The notes beneath the pieces are model-generated. The model saw only the letters and a program-made list of their open reading frames with translations, was not told the DNA's origin and did not search any database. This document shows positions 17,101 to 27,353 of a stretch of 36,176 nt of DNA, in pieces. Position 1 is the stretch's first letter; every line of letters starts with the position of its first letter. Source of the DNA: Acetobacteraceae bacterium (GTDB lineage Bacteria; Pseudomonadota; Alphaproteobacteria; Acetobacterales; Acetobacteraceae); the NCBI GenBank assembly GCA_031291795.1, contig JARLIJ010000011.1, forward strand, positions 1 through 36,176. The letters run 5' to 3'. Made by a program: the position numbers and the translations under genes.

Positions 17101-20100
17101 GGTCAGTCGTGGCGCCGGCGCCCGACAGGCTGGCGGCCCCGAATGCCGACCCGGACAGCGTGCCGGCGATCAGCGTGCCGGTCTGGCTGATCGTCCCGCT
17201 GGTGGCGACCAGCGAGACCGTCCCGGCGCCGCCGTCGCTGACCAGCCCCGGCAGGTTCAGCGTCGTGGCGGTCAGCCCGACTGCGATGGACGCGCCGCCC
17301 AACGGCGCGATCGTGCCCCCGACCCGCAAGCTGCCGCTGTCCATGATCGTCACGGCGCCGGCGGCCAGCAACGTCCCCGAAACGGCCAGGTTCGCACCGT
17401 CGTTCAGCGTGAAGCGATTGGCGGCAAAATCGCCCAGCGTCGCGACATGGTCGATCGTTGGCCCGGCGCCGGTGAAGCTCGCATCGCCCGCTGCCGACCC
17501 GGACAACGTGTGCGCGATCAGCGTGCCGGTCTGCTGGATGTCCCCGGTCAGGGCGGTCAACGCGACGGTACCGGCGCCGCCATCGCTCAACAGGCCGGGG
17601 ATGTCGATCGCATCCGCCGTGAGCGCGACCGCGATGCTGCTGCCGGTGGTCGGCACCAGGGCACCGGTGACGGACAATGTCCCGCTGTCGATGAGCGTGG
17701 CCGCATGGCCGACGGCGAGCGTGCCGGCCAGCGTCATGCTGCGCCCGTCGTTCAGGGTGAACGTGTCGGCCTGCCAGGTGCCCAGCACGTCCACCTGGTT
17801 CGTGGTCGGCGCGGCGCCGGTCAGCGTCGCCGAACCGGCCGCGGAGCCGGACAGCGTGCCGGCCAGCAACGTGCCCGTCTGCAGGATGCTGCCGGTGGTG
17901 GCGACCAGCGCGACGGACCCGCCGCCCGCGTCGACCAGCCCCGGCAACAGCAGCGTGTCCGCCGTCAGTCCCACGGCGATCGCGCTGCCGGTCGCGGGCG
18001 CGATCGTGCCGCCGACCGTCATGGTGCCGCTGTCGGCGATCGTGCCGCTGCTGCCGACGAGGACCGGCCCGGCGACCGACAGCGCGATCCCGTCACGCAA
18101 GGTGAAGGCATCGGCTGCCACGTTGCCCAGCGTGCCGATCCGGTTGGCGGTCGCGCTGGCACCCGTGAGGTCGATGTCGGCAACGGCCTGTGCGGCCAGC
18201 GTGCCGGCAAGCAGCGTGCCGGTTTCCACGACGCCGCCCGCCGTCGCGTCCAGCGCGACACTGCCGCCCGAACCGCCGCTCACGAGGCCGGTGATGCCAA
18301 TCGCTGCCCCGGTCAACCCTACGGAAATCGCCGTCCCGCCGCCGTTCGGCTGGATCGTGCCCGCGACCAGCAGGCTGCCGCTTTCCACGATCGCCACGCT
18401 GCTGCTCGCCGCCAGGACTCCGGCCACGGTCAGCGCATGCCCGTCGTTCAGGGCGAAGCTGCCGGCGGCGAAGTCGCCCAGCGTCGCGACCTGGTCGATC
18501 GTCGCCCCGGCGCCGGCGAAATTGGCCGTCCCGGTCGCGCCGCCGGACAGCGTGCCGGCGATCAGCATGCCGGTCTGGTCGATGCCGCCCGAGGTCGCCT
18601 GCAGCGTCGTCGTGCCGCTGCCGCCATCGCTGATCAACCCCGGTAGCGTGAGACTGGCCGCCGTCAGCCCGATGGCAATGGCGGCCGTGTCGGACGGCGC
18701 GATGGTGCCGGCAACCAGCAGCGCCCCGGTATCGACGATCGAGACCGAGGTGGTGGCTGTCACCGTACCGGTGACGGCAAGGTCCTGGCTATCGGTCAAG
18801 GCGAAGGACGCGGCGGTGAAGTCCGCCAGCGTGCCGACGGCATTGCCGGGTCCGGTGAAGCTCGCGGCACCCATCGCCGACCCGGACAGGGTGCCGGCAA
18901 TCAGTGTGCCGGTCTGGCCGATCGTCCCGTGCGTGGCAACCAGCGAGACCGTCCCGGCACCCCCGTCGCTGATCAACCCCGGCAAGTTCAGCGTCGTGGC
19001 GGTCAACCCGACCGCGATGGGCGAGCCGCCGAGCGGCGCGATCGTGCCGCCGACCCGCAGGCTGCCGCTGTCCACGATCGTCACCGCACTGCCGGCCAGC
19101 AGCGTCCCCTGCACGGCCAGGTTCGCACCGTCATTCAGCAGGAACGAGGCGGCCGCAAAATCGCCCAGCGTCGCAACCTGGTTGATTGTCGGCCCGGCGC
19201 CGATGAAGCTTGCATCACCCGCGGCCGACCCGGTCAGCGTGCCGGCAATCAGCGTGCCGGTCTGGCTGATCGTCCCGCCGGTGGCGACCAGCGAGGTCGT
19301 CCCGCCGCCGCCGTCGCTGACCAGCCCCGACAGGATGAGCGCGTCGGTGGCGGTCAGGCGGACCGCGATGTTGCCGCTGCTGGGCGCGATCGTGCCCGTG
19401 ACCTGCAGCGTGCCCCGATCGAGCAGCGTGATGCTGCCGCTTGCCGTCACGTCGCCGGCGACGGTCAGGCCGATGCCGTCACGCAGGCTGAACGCTGTGG
19501 CGGTGAAATCGCCCAGGGTGGCCACATGGTTCACCCTCGAGCCCGCACCGTCCAGCGTGGCAGCCGTGATGGCCGCCCCGCTCAGGCTGCCGGTCAGGAT
19601 CGTGCCGGTTTCGGCGATGCCGCCGGCGGTGGCAACCAGCGACAGGCTGCCCGCGGCGCCGGCGTTCACCAGGCCGGTGATATCGATCGCGCCGGCGGTC
19701 AGCCCGACCGCGATGGCGGTGGACACGCCGGAAGGCAGGATGCTGCCGGACACCGTCAGCGATCCGCCGTCGACGATCTGCACGCCGGCCGCGGCCAGGA
19801 CGCCTGTCATGGACAGGTCACCGGTGTCGACCAGGTGGAACGTGCCGCCGGTCACCGTCAGGCTGGTGAGCATGCCGATCGCGTTGGCGGTACCGGCGAG
19901 GTCGACCGTCCCGTTCAGGCCGGCGACGCTGCCCAGAGAGGCGGCAATGATGGTGGCGCCCGCCGCCTCGGTCACGCCGCCGCCGATGGCGGTGAGGTCG
20001 AGCTGCGTCCCGCCGGCACCCAGCGTCGCGCCGCTGTTCAGCACGATACCGGTGGACGATCCGTCCAGCGCGATGGTGGCGCTGGTGACCACAGCACCGC

Positions 20101-22870
20101 TGTCCAGCGTCAGGCCGGTCCCGGACAGGCCAAGCGAACCGGTGGCGGCGACGCTGCCGGTCACCCGCAGCGGCTGCGCGCCGGTGCCGACGGTGATATT
20201 GGCCGCGCTCAGCGGGCCGGCGATGGTCAGGCCGGTGCCGTTCGTGTCGGCCAGGCTGAAATCGCCGCCGGTGACCACGAACCCGTCGAGCGTGCCGATC
20301 GCGTTTGCCGAACCGGCCAGCGCGACCGAACCAGTGACGCCCGACCCGCTCTGCAGGTGGGTGGCGGTGATCGTGCCACCGGTGCCCTCGGTGATGCCGC
20401 CGAGGCTGCTCAGGTCGACGGTGCCCCCGTTGAGCCACGCACCATCCTGGACCGCAATGCCGCCAGCGCCCGACGCCAGCGCAAGCGTACCGGTCGCGAC
20501 CACCAACCCGGCCACCGTCAGGGTGCCCGCGCCGCCGATCGCGATGTCAACGGCCGAGATCGGGCCGCCCAGCGTCAAATTGCCGGTCTGCCCCGAATCG
20601 TTGAGGGCGAAGCTGGTGGCGGACACCGATCCGAGCGTGGCGATGGTGTTGGCGTCGGCCAGGCTGACGATCCCGCCGGCGCCAATCGCCAGGCTGGCGG
20701 CCGTGAGCGCGCCGCCGGTCTGCGAGATGCCGCCCTGGCTGTCGAGCTCCAACGCCGTCCCGGTGGTACCGAAATTGCCGGCCAGCACGATGCTGCCGGC
20801 CAGGGTGGTCGGGCTGGCACTGCCGGGCTGGGTCACGGCACCGAGGCGGACCGTCGTCGCGCCGATGCCGTCGAGCGAGGCCAGCAGCCCGCCGGACTGC
20901 CCCAGCGTCACGACCGTCCCGCTGGTGAAGGGCGCCAGCTCGAACAGGGTGCCGGTCACCGTGCCGCCCGTGGCAATACTCAGGCTGTCGGTCTGGATCG
21001 AGACCCGGCCGCTGCCCGCAAGCTGTCCGGCGGCGCCGATGTTGATGATTCCTCCGGCGCCGGACAGCAGGCTGACCGACCCACCGGTGGAGGCGACCGA
21101 CCCGAGGATCGAGATCAGCGGCAACGCCTGGGCGGCCGGCGCGCCAGACGGGCCAGCCCCGCCGGTCGCCAGGATCACGTCGCCCGAGGCGGTGACCACG
21201 ATGCCGCTGTTGACCGTGATCGTGCCGCCGGCCTCCAGCGTCAGGCTCTGGCCGGGGTGGCTGGTCAGCGCGATATCCCCGGCGACCGTCAGCGCCTTGT
21301 TGGCCTGCAGCAGCACGTTGCCGGCGAACGCGTTGATGACGCCGTTGCTGATGCTGTCGGCGCCGATCGAGGGGGCCGTCCCGGCGACCGTGCCGCCGTT
21401 GACGATGAAGGTCGGGTCCTGGTCGCCGCTGCCGGCAGAGCCGCTGACGATGGTGAGGAAGTCGGGGTCGAGCAGGATCGTGCCGATCGCGCCCGCCGGG
21501 GCGGAGGCATCGACCTGGCCGGCCATGCCGAGCGTCTTGCCGGAGACTTCGACGAAGCCGCCGTTGCCGCCCTGCTTGCCGCCTTTCGCCGAGAGGCTGC
21601 CATCCATCTGCGTGTGGCCGCTCGACAGCAGCACGATCCGGCCGCCGTCGCCTGTGGCGGTCGCGTCGGCAACGACCGTGGCGCCCGCCTGCACCGTCAG
21701 CGACTTCGTCGTCGCCCCGGCGATTCCCGAACCGCCATGCGCGCGGGCCAGGGTGGTGCCCAGCGCGACGGTGCCGCCGCCGGCCTTGCCTGCCACCGAG
21801 ATCCTGGACCCGGCAGCCAGGGTCACGCCGTTGCTGGCACTGATCTGGATCTGGCCGCCGGTGGCGCCTGCCGCATACCCGACGGCCGCCAGCGTGCCGG
21901 TCACGGTGGCGGACCCGCCGGTGGCATCGACCACCACCGTGCCGGTATGGCTTCCCTTGGTGGCGGCTGAAATCCGGCCGCCGGCCGTCACGAGGTTGCT
22001 CACCACCCCGTCTACCGCCGCGGCGGTCAGCTGAACCGTGCCGCCCTGGGCGACGATCGCGCCGCTGTTGGTGACCAGGGCGGTGACCGGCTTGCCGTCC
22101 GGCCCGACCGGCGCCTCGGCCACCTGCCGGGTGACGTCGATCGACACCAGGCCGTCGCCGTACAGGTCGAGCGTCGCCGCACGGGCGCCGGCCAGCACGA
22201 CATGGCCCAGTTTCGCGTTGATCGTGCCGCTGTTGGCGACCTGCGGCGCCACCAGGGCGGCGAGGCCCGCCTGGCGCACCGTGATCGTGCCCTGGTTGAC
22301 CACCGCCGCACCGGCCTTGGCCGGCTGGTCGAAGGCCATCTTGCCGGCCATGAAATTCTTGTCGCTGATCCCGGCGGCCGAGACGATCAGCCCGGCCGTG
22401 TCGACCTGGGCACCCTGGGTGAACACCACCCCGGACTGGTTCGTCAGCACGATCTGGCCGTTGGCCTGGATGTGCCCGGCGATCTGCGATGGGTCCGGAC
22501 CGGTGACCCGGTTCAGCGTGACCGCGCTGGCGGAGGGCTGCTTGAACGTGACGGTCTGCTGGCTGCCGACGTCGAAGCTGCTCCAGTTGACCGCTGCCCG
22601 CTGGGAGGCCTGGGTGATCGTGGTCTCGGTCGTGGTCTGGCCGATCGACGCGCTGCCGGTCACCACCTGGCCACCGGTGGGTTGGGCATTGGGCGCGGGT
22701 CCTGCCGCCATCACCGGCAGCGCCACCACGAACATCGTGCAGGCCTGCAGGGCGGTGCCGACCAGCAACGCCGCGCGCGGGCGGCGCATGCAGCCGAGCA
22801 GGCGGGGGCCGTCCGCTTCCGGGGAAGCGGAACGGCGCTGGACGGTGCGGATGGCCGCTGCGCGCGCCAT
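14192..22870 (-). CDS. TpsA giant filamentous-haemagglutinin-like exoprotein
   Basis: This is a 2892-aa secreted protein of the two-partner-secretion family. Residues 1-56 hold a long signal region (hydrophobic 34-55, cleavage after VMAA). Residues about 60-300 are the TPS (haemagglutination activity) domain, with VNWSSFDVG (94-102), an SASAVTLNRVTG segment, and NQSGV (144-148) where NPNGI is usual. The rest is Gly/Ser/Thr/Ala-rich repeats expected to fold as a beta-helix, including eight tandem units of about 116 aa. There is no toxin domain. The C-terminus has Cys2842 and Cys2849 followed by an acidic tail ending PNVSKLDY. The ATG overlaps the tpsB stop (TGATG). M28 is an alternative start. 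Probable role: adhesin or matrix protein. Confidence 0.9.
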   Translation of the reverse strand: MARAAAIRTVQRRSASPEADGPRLLGCMRRPRAALLVGTALQACTMFVVALPVMAAGPAPNAQPTGGQVVTGSASIGQTTTETTITQASQRAAVNWSSFDVGSQQTVTFKQPSASAVTLNRVTGPDPSQIAGHIQANGQIVLTNQSGVVFTQGAQVDTAGLIVSAAGISDKNFMAGKMAFDQPAKAGAAVVNQGTITVRQAGLAALVAPQVANSGTINAKLGHVVLAGARAATLDLYGDGLVSIDVTRQVAEAPVGPDGKPVTALVTNSGAIVAQGGTVQLTAAAVDGVVSNLVTAGGRISAATKGSHTGTVVVDATGGSATVTGTLAAVGYAAGATGGQIQISASNGVTLAAGSRISVAGKAGGGTVALGTTLARAHGGSGIAGATTKSLTVQAGATVVADATATGDGGRIVLLSSGHTQMDGSLSAKGGKQGGNGGFVEVSGKTLGMAGQVDASAPAGAIGTILLDPDFLTIVSGSAGSGDQDPTFIVNGGTVAGTAPSIGADSISNGVINAFAGNVLLQANKALTVAGDIALTSHPGQSLTLEAGGTITVNSGIVVTASGDVILATGGAGPSGAPAAQALPLISILGSVASTGGSVSLLSGAGGIINIGAAGQLAGSGRVSIQTDSLSIATGGTVTGTLFELAPFTSGTVVTLGQSGGLLASLDGIGATTVRLGAVTQPGSASPTTLAGSIVLAGNFGTTGTALELDSQGGISQTGGALTAASLAIGAGGIVSLADANTIATLGSVSATSFALNDSGQTGNLTLGGPISAVDIAIGGAGTLTVAGLVVATGTLALASGAGGIAVQDGAWLNGGTVDLSSLGGITEGTGGTITATHLQSGSGVTGSVALAGSANAIGTLDGFVVTGGDFSLADTNGTGLTIAGPLSAANITVGTGAQPLRVTGSVAATGSLGLSGTGLTLDSGAVVTSATIALDGSSTGIVLNSGATLGAGGTQLDLTAIGGGVTEAAGATIIAASLGSVAGLNGTVDLAGTANAIGMLTSLTVTGGTFHLVDTGDLSMTGVLAAAGVQIVDGGSLTVSGSILPSGVSTAIAVGLTAGAIDITGLVNAGAAGSLSLVATAGGIAETGTILTGSLSGAAITAATLDGAGSRVNHVATLGDFTATAFSLRDGIGLTVAGDVTASGSITLLDRGTLQVTGTIAPSSGNIAVRLTATDALILSGLVSDGGGGTTSLVATGGTISQTGTLIAGTLTGSAAGDASFIGAGPTINQVATLGDFAAASFLLNDGANLAVQGTLLAGSAVTIVDSGSLRVGGTIAPLGGSPIAVGLTATTLNLPGLISDGGAGTVSLVATHGTIGQTGTLIAGTLSGSAMGAASFTGPGNAVGTLADFTAASFALTDSQDLAVTGTVTATTSVSIVDTGALLVAGTIAPSDTAAIAIGLTAASLTLPGLISDGGSGTTTLQATSGGIDQTGMLIAGTLSGGATGTANFAGAGATIDQVATLGDFAAGSFALNDGHALTVAGVLAASSSVAIVESGSLLVAGTIQPNGGGTAISVGLTGAAIGITGLVSGGSGGSVALDATAGGVVETGTLLAGTLAAQAVADIDLTGASATANRIGTLGNVAADAFTLRDGIALSVAGPVLVGSSGTIADSGTMTVGGTIAPATGSAIAVGLTADTLLLPGLVDAGGGSVALVATTGSILQTGTLLAGTLSGSAAGSATLTGAAPTTNQVDVLGTWQADTFTLNDGRSMTLAGTLAVGHAATLIDSGTLSVTGALVPTTGSSIAVALTADAIDIPGLLSDGGAGTVALTALTGDIQQTGTLIAHTLSGSAAGDASFTGAGPTIDHVATLGDFAANRFTLNDGANLAVSGTLLAAGAVTIMDSGSLRVGGTIAPLGGASIAVGLTATTLNLPGLVSDGGAGTVSLVATSGTISQTGTLIAGTLSGSAFGAASLSGAGATTDQVATLGDFSAGSFALRDGQALTVAGTLAGGSAVQILDAGTLLVAGTIAPRSGSAIAVGLTADAIAISGLVSDGGAGSTSLVASTGAISETGVLRAGTLSGSAATSIALTGATSTSNVIATLGPMTAGTDLALYTAGSLDVTGAVAAGTGHTIAFRADGLAVHGSVSAPGGQVAIAPATAGRTISLDATRGSGTLSLLQSDFDAIRTGTLTLGSVDGTDILAGAIRVNGTAMVANASASLLRLYAAGAISGSGVLGATMLTGQANTVALSGANVILDLGDFSTSGGFSLNDAAALTVGGTVNGGAAVAITDAGALRLPGSITATSVSLTGTAIDVSGGIDGTGSVSLIATQGGITAGGVIATPLLGGSAVGGIALTGANRVASLGSLSAGTSFIFNDTTDLSIGGPVSAGTQATLTDTGALSIPGSLNAPTVTLSANSIALSGALTGTNAVSLTSLGDITGAGILTTAQLTGTAAGAVSLTGPNAIATLGDFTAGAGLTLVDQANFTVASVVDGGPSVTITDAGTMTVPGSITANAIALTAQALTLGGFLNGAGSVALTATTGSIQQTGTIRAGLLSGHAATSASIAGTNAIQAFGDFTATGGLTLLNSQDPVVSGTIDGGSFVLLSEPAALSIAGSIRAQSVTITAGSLLVEGSLTGTNSLILTTTDGAIAGGGILATAHLTGSAATSVDLTGPNQVGSLVDFSAGTAFTLNNRPNLAIGGAITAGTSVTVTNAGSIGITGSVTAPNLVSLTSTGGAITETNATLQAQRLDLTTQGSITLNGGTLLTGGTVPTGRVGLDSSLLPSNGGAGVLLTAASIRQTGTLTIAGSAGGASVAELSPNGNVALASVAAPQTWLILNMQAGIATATNLTLGRLDLFYTGSGGGAALFGTIGGLSGAAAAQNAFILPLQNAAYLLNGCPIGSVDCILVQRDPVPVQKPLDTVEFTPIRVPTDDPDLFQILPNVSKLDY
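16799..19575 (-). repeat. Eight tandem ~348-bp coding repeats in tpsA
   Basis: Eight consecutive units of about 113-117 codons can be aligned by eye. Each runs from a TLGDF-like start through LxDGxxLxVxGT, DSGSLxVxGTIAP, ADxxxxxGLVSDGG and ending QTGTLIAGTLSGSA. A more divergent ninth unit precedes them (to about 19900) and shorter related units flank both sides. Units at 17144-17491 and 18875-19222 are much closer to each other than to their neighbours. The block is coding repeat of a beta-helical exoprotein, not a CRISPR or satellite array. Confidence 0.85.
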
Positions 22871-24621
22871 CAGAACCGCACCAGGACCTGCCAGTAGAAC
22901 GCCTCACCTGTCAGCGCGGAGACCCCCGGCCCGGTGCCATTGGGGTACAGCGCGAGACGTTTCGCGCCCTCCAGGTCGACTTCATATTGCGACGTGCCGG
23001 TCGGGTAGAAGCGCACGCCAAGCCCCACCGAACGCAACGTGTGGTTGGCGTCGGTCTGGCGGCTCTCCCAGGTCTGGCCCCAGTCGTAGAACGTGTAGAA
23101 CTGCGCGGTGGGCGCGAACGGCCAATCGCCCGGCAATGCGACCGGGGTGTCGAGCTGGGCCTCGACCGTGGCGGCCAGGGCGGAATCGCCGGTGACCTGG
23201 CCGGCATAGTAGCCGCGGTTGAAGGTGGCACCCCCCAGATAGAAGGCCTCCACGGGCGGCAGCACGTTGCGGCTGAACTGTCCGGCGGCGGCGGTGCGGA
23301 GCGAAACCGTCGCCAGGGGCCATGGCGAGAACAGCGTCTGCGTGCGGGAGAGTTCGAAGTTGGCCTTGGTGAAGTCAATGCGCTCGCCCGGCCGGCCGGC
23401 GTCCGCCGCGCCGTTGGCGCTGGCACCCAGCACCGGCAGGCCCTGGGAGACCTTGACGACCGCGCTGTTGGTCGCGCTGCGCGTGTCGCCTGCCCAGACG
23501 TCGAGCCAGGCGTAGTCGCCGCCGACGCGCAGGACGCGCAGCGAGTCATAGCTGAGGCGTTCGGCGCCGCCGTTCAGGCCCAGGTTCTCGTCGACCGACG
23601 ATTCAATGGCATCCAGGTTCGCCACGAGGTCCAGCGTCTGCTGGCGCTGGCGGATCAGCGGGTAGGTGAGCTGTCCGCCGAAGGTGGTGGTGAACCCGAA
23701 ATACCCGGTCGTGCGCAGCGGTCCGGTGGGGACCGTGTCGCCGGCTCCGCCATACACCTTGAAGCGCAGGCCGGAGCCGCCGAGGAACATCTCGCTCGAC
23801 GCCTGGCCGAAGATCTGGGTCTGGTTGAAGCTGTGGAAGAACGAGAAGGTGGTGCGTTCGCCGAGCGCGGTGAGGCTGTTGACGTCGATGGAGGCCAGGC
23901 CCTCGGTGGGGCCGGTGAACTGGTAGGCTCGGTTGTCCAGCAGCACCAGGCCGGACACCGTCTTGCGCGAGACCTGTACCGCCAGGGTCAGGGCGCCCGC
24001 CTCGCCGGTCGACGGACGCAGCACGGCACGCGCGGTGATGCCGGGGATATCGGTGACCAGCAGCATCCAGCGCTCGAGTGAGGCGACCTGCAGCGGCCGC
24101 TCTGCCTGCAGGTGCTGCAGGAAGCGCAGGATCTGGGCGCGGACCGGGCCGACATCGCCCTCGATGTCGACATCGGCCACATAGCCTTCGGTGACCACGA
24201 AGGTGAGGCGCTCGCCGGTCAGCCGGGTGGTGACCGCGGTGAAGACGCTGCCGTCGCGGCGATACAGGTCGAGGATCGCCAGGCGGGCCCGCTCGATCTC
24301 CTCCCGGGGAACTGCCGGCCCGACAAGGCCGGCGGTGAGCGCCCGCAGCGTCGCGTCGGGATAGGCGGTGACCCCCTCGAATCCGGTTTCGGCGACGGCC
24401 ACGGCCCCGACGCCAGTGCCGGGCGCCGGGGCAAGCGGCGCGGGCGTCGGCAGGCCGGGCGAGACCTGCGGCTGGCTGGGGGGCAGGATGCGCGGGATCG
24501 GCGAGCCCGGCGGCGGGGCGTTAAGGACCTGCGACATGGCATGGTCGTTCCAAAACAGAGATAAAATCGACGCAAAGACAATCAGGCAACAATGGAATGG
24601 ACGAAACACCGACGCCGTCAC
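22870..24621 (-). CDS. TpsB outer-membrane transporter (ShlB/FhaC/HecB family)
   Basis: This is the 583-aa outer-membrane pore that exports the TpsA partner. A signal peptide (hydrophobic core about residues 11-23) leads into a Pro-rich stretch (35-70). Two POTRA domains follow (about 74-150 and 150-222), then the 16-stranded barrel. Diagnostic motifs are the loop-6 RGY (469-471, in FNRGYYAGQ) and FYDWG (511-515). The chain ends in Phe, as expected for BAM-inserted proteins. The GTG at 24621 has GGGAG seven bases upstream and overlaps the stop of a six-residue leader frame. Its own stop overlaps the tpsA ATG. It is the first gene of the four-gene block. Confidence 0.93.
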   Translation of the reverse strand: MTASVFRPFHCCLIVFASILSLFWNDHAMSQVLNAPPPGSPIPRILPPSQPQVSPGLPTPAPLAPAPGTGVGAVAVAETGFEGVTAYPDATLRALTAGLVGPAVPREEIERARLAILDLYRRDGSVFTAVTTRLTGERLTFVVTEGYVADVDIEGDVGPVRAQILRFLQHLQAERPLQVASLERWMLLVTDIPGITARAVLRPSTGEAGALTLAVQVSRKTVSGLVLLDNRAYQFTGPTEGLASIDVNSLTALGERTTFSFFHSFNQTQIFGQASSEMFLGGSGLRFKVYGGAGDTVPTGPLRTTGYFGFTTTFGGQLTYPLIRQRQQTLDLVANLDAIESSVDENLGLNGGAERLSYDSLRVLRVGGDYAWLDVWAGDTRSATNSAVVKVSQGLPVLGASANGAADAGRPGERIDFTKANFELSRTQTLFSPWPLATVSLRTAAAGQFSRNVLPPVEAFYLGGATFNRGYYAGQVTGDSALAATVEAQLDTPVALPGDWPFAPTAQFYTFYDWGQTWESRQTDANHTLRSVGLGVRFYPTGTSQYEVDLEGAKRLALYPNGTGPGVSALTGEAFYWQVLVRF

Positions 24622-24652
24622 GCGATACTCCCAGCCATGCGTCTCTCCTCCT
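24618..24652 (-). promoter_or_regulatory. Leader mini-ORF with strong SD coupled to tpsB
   Basis: On the minus strand an excellent Shine-Dalgarno, AAGGAGGAGAG (24652-24642), precedes ATG at 24638. That frame encodes only MAGSIA and stops at TGA 24620-24618. The stop overlaps the tpsB GTG (24621-24619) as GTGA. Ribosomes loaded on the strong site would therefore terminate on top of the tpsB start, a classic arrangement for coupled re-initiation. Whether the leader is translated is inference. Confidence 0.5.
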
Positions 24653-24736
24653 TGAGCCTCAAATTAACTGACGCCGGTGCAAGACTGCAATCTTTCTGTG
24701 GCGGAACGCCAGCAGGATCGGCCGCGCTTTCCAGCG

Positions 24737-24770
24737 ACTAATATCCTCAAGCTTGTCAATAATATTCGGC
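24737..24770 (-). promoter_or_regulatory. AT-rich island upstream of the TPS block
   Basis: The 188-bp spacer between tpsB and pdxY contains a conspicuously AT-rich stretch in GC-rich surroundings. Read on the minus strand it has GAATATTAT, TTGACA (24759-24754), the 8-bp palindrome CAAGCTTG, and GATATTAG. TTGACA has no good -10 at 17 bases, so a standard sigma-70 promoter is not proved. The palindrome and base composition still make this the likeliest site for the TPS-block promoter and an operator. Confidence 0.35.
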
Positions 24771-24809
24771 GAACCCGTCGAGACGACTTGTGTGGCCCGC
24801 ACGCGGCGC

Positions 24810-26856
<2,047 letters not shown>

Positions 26857-26873
26857 CGCGGTCCACGCGGGCG

Positions 26874-26910
26874 GCGCGCCGGCCTGTCGAGCGCCGGTGC
26901 GCTGCCCGCT
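26874..26910 (+). terminator. Hairpin after the OYE gene
   Basis: GCGCGCCGGC (26874-26883) pairs with GCCGGTGCGC (26893-26902) with one wobble and a 9-base loop. Only a short CTTT run follows at about 26908. It is a GC-rich candidate terminator for the oxidoreductase gene. Confidence 0.35.
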
Positions 26911-26981
26911 TTGATCCGCCACCCCATCCGGGTTAGTTTGCGCCGCATGACCAGCGCCACACCCCAGCGTTTCCCGTTCCC

Positions 26982-27353
26982 ATGAGCGATCTGTTTGCCC
27001 CGGATGGGGGCTGGCGCGTGCGAATCCTCGACCTGTCCGGGGCTGCCCAGGACAATGTGGTGGAGGAAGTGGGCGGCTTCGCAACCCTCATGCACGCCAA
27101 CGCATTCGCGCGCCGTTATGTCCGGGATTCCGTGGAACGCTGCCGGGTGCCCGGCACGACCACCAAGGAAGTGCTCGAGGCCTGGTTCGCATTCGGCGAG
27201 GATGCCGAAGTCGCGGATGCCGGCGATGCGGGTTGGCGCAGCGCTAACGAGCTGGGAGAATTCGTCGACCACCCGGCCAGCGTGGAAGAACGCGACTGGC
27301 GTGCGCTCGATCCACGGCGCGGCGAGCCGGACGACGACGAGCCGGACGCATGA
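26982..27353 (+). CDS. Conserved-looking small protein, unknown function
   Basis: This is a 123-aa acidic soluble protein with no signal peptide or membrane segment. I do not recognise the family. The N-terminus GGWRVRILDLSG and the segment FATLMHANAFARRYVRDSVERC look like a compact alpha/beta domain; the C-terminus is rich in Asp and Glu. It overlaps the next gene by four bases (ATGA), so it is translationally coupled to the glutamyl-tRNA synthetase paralogue. No clear ribosome-binding site precedes the ATG. A 12-codon frame starting at 26947 stops on the ATG (ATGA) and could load ribosomes. Confidence 0.75.
   Translation: MSDLFAPDGGWRVRILDLSGAAQDNVVEEVGGFATLMHANAFARRYVRDSVERCRVPGTTTKEVLEAWFAFGEDAEVADAGDAGWRSANELGEFVDHPASVEERDWRALDPRRGEPDDDEPDA

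Noticed and set aside
16799-19575. Regular repeats that might be read as a CRISPR or satellite array
   Set aside because: The period is about 348 bp, in frame, with protein-level conservation. There are no short identical repeats with unique spacers and no cas genes.
14396-22034. Very long open frames antisense to tpsA (over 1400 and 1700 codons)
   Set aside because: They mirror the repetitive, GC-rich tpsA gene, have low-complexity composition and no recognisable domain. The minus-strand frame has a TPS domain and export signals.
24754-24759. TTGACA as a definite -35 for the TPS operon
   Set aside because: No acceptable -10 lies 16-18 bases downstream on the minus strand; the AT-rich hexamers are too close.
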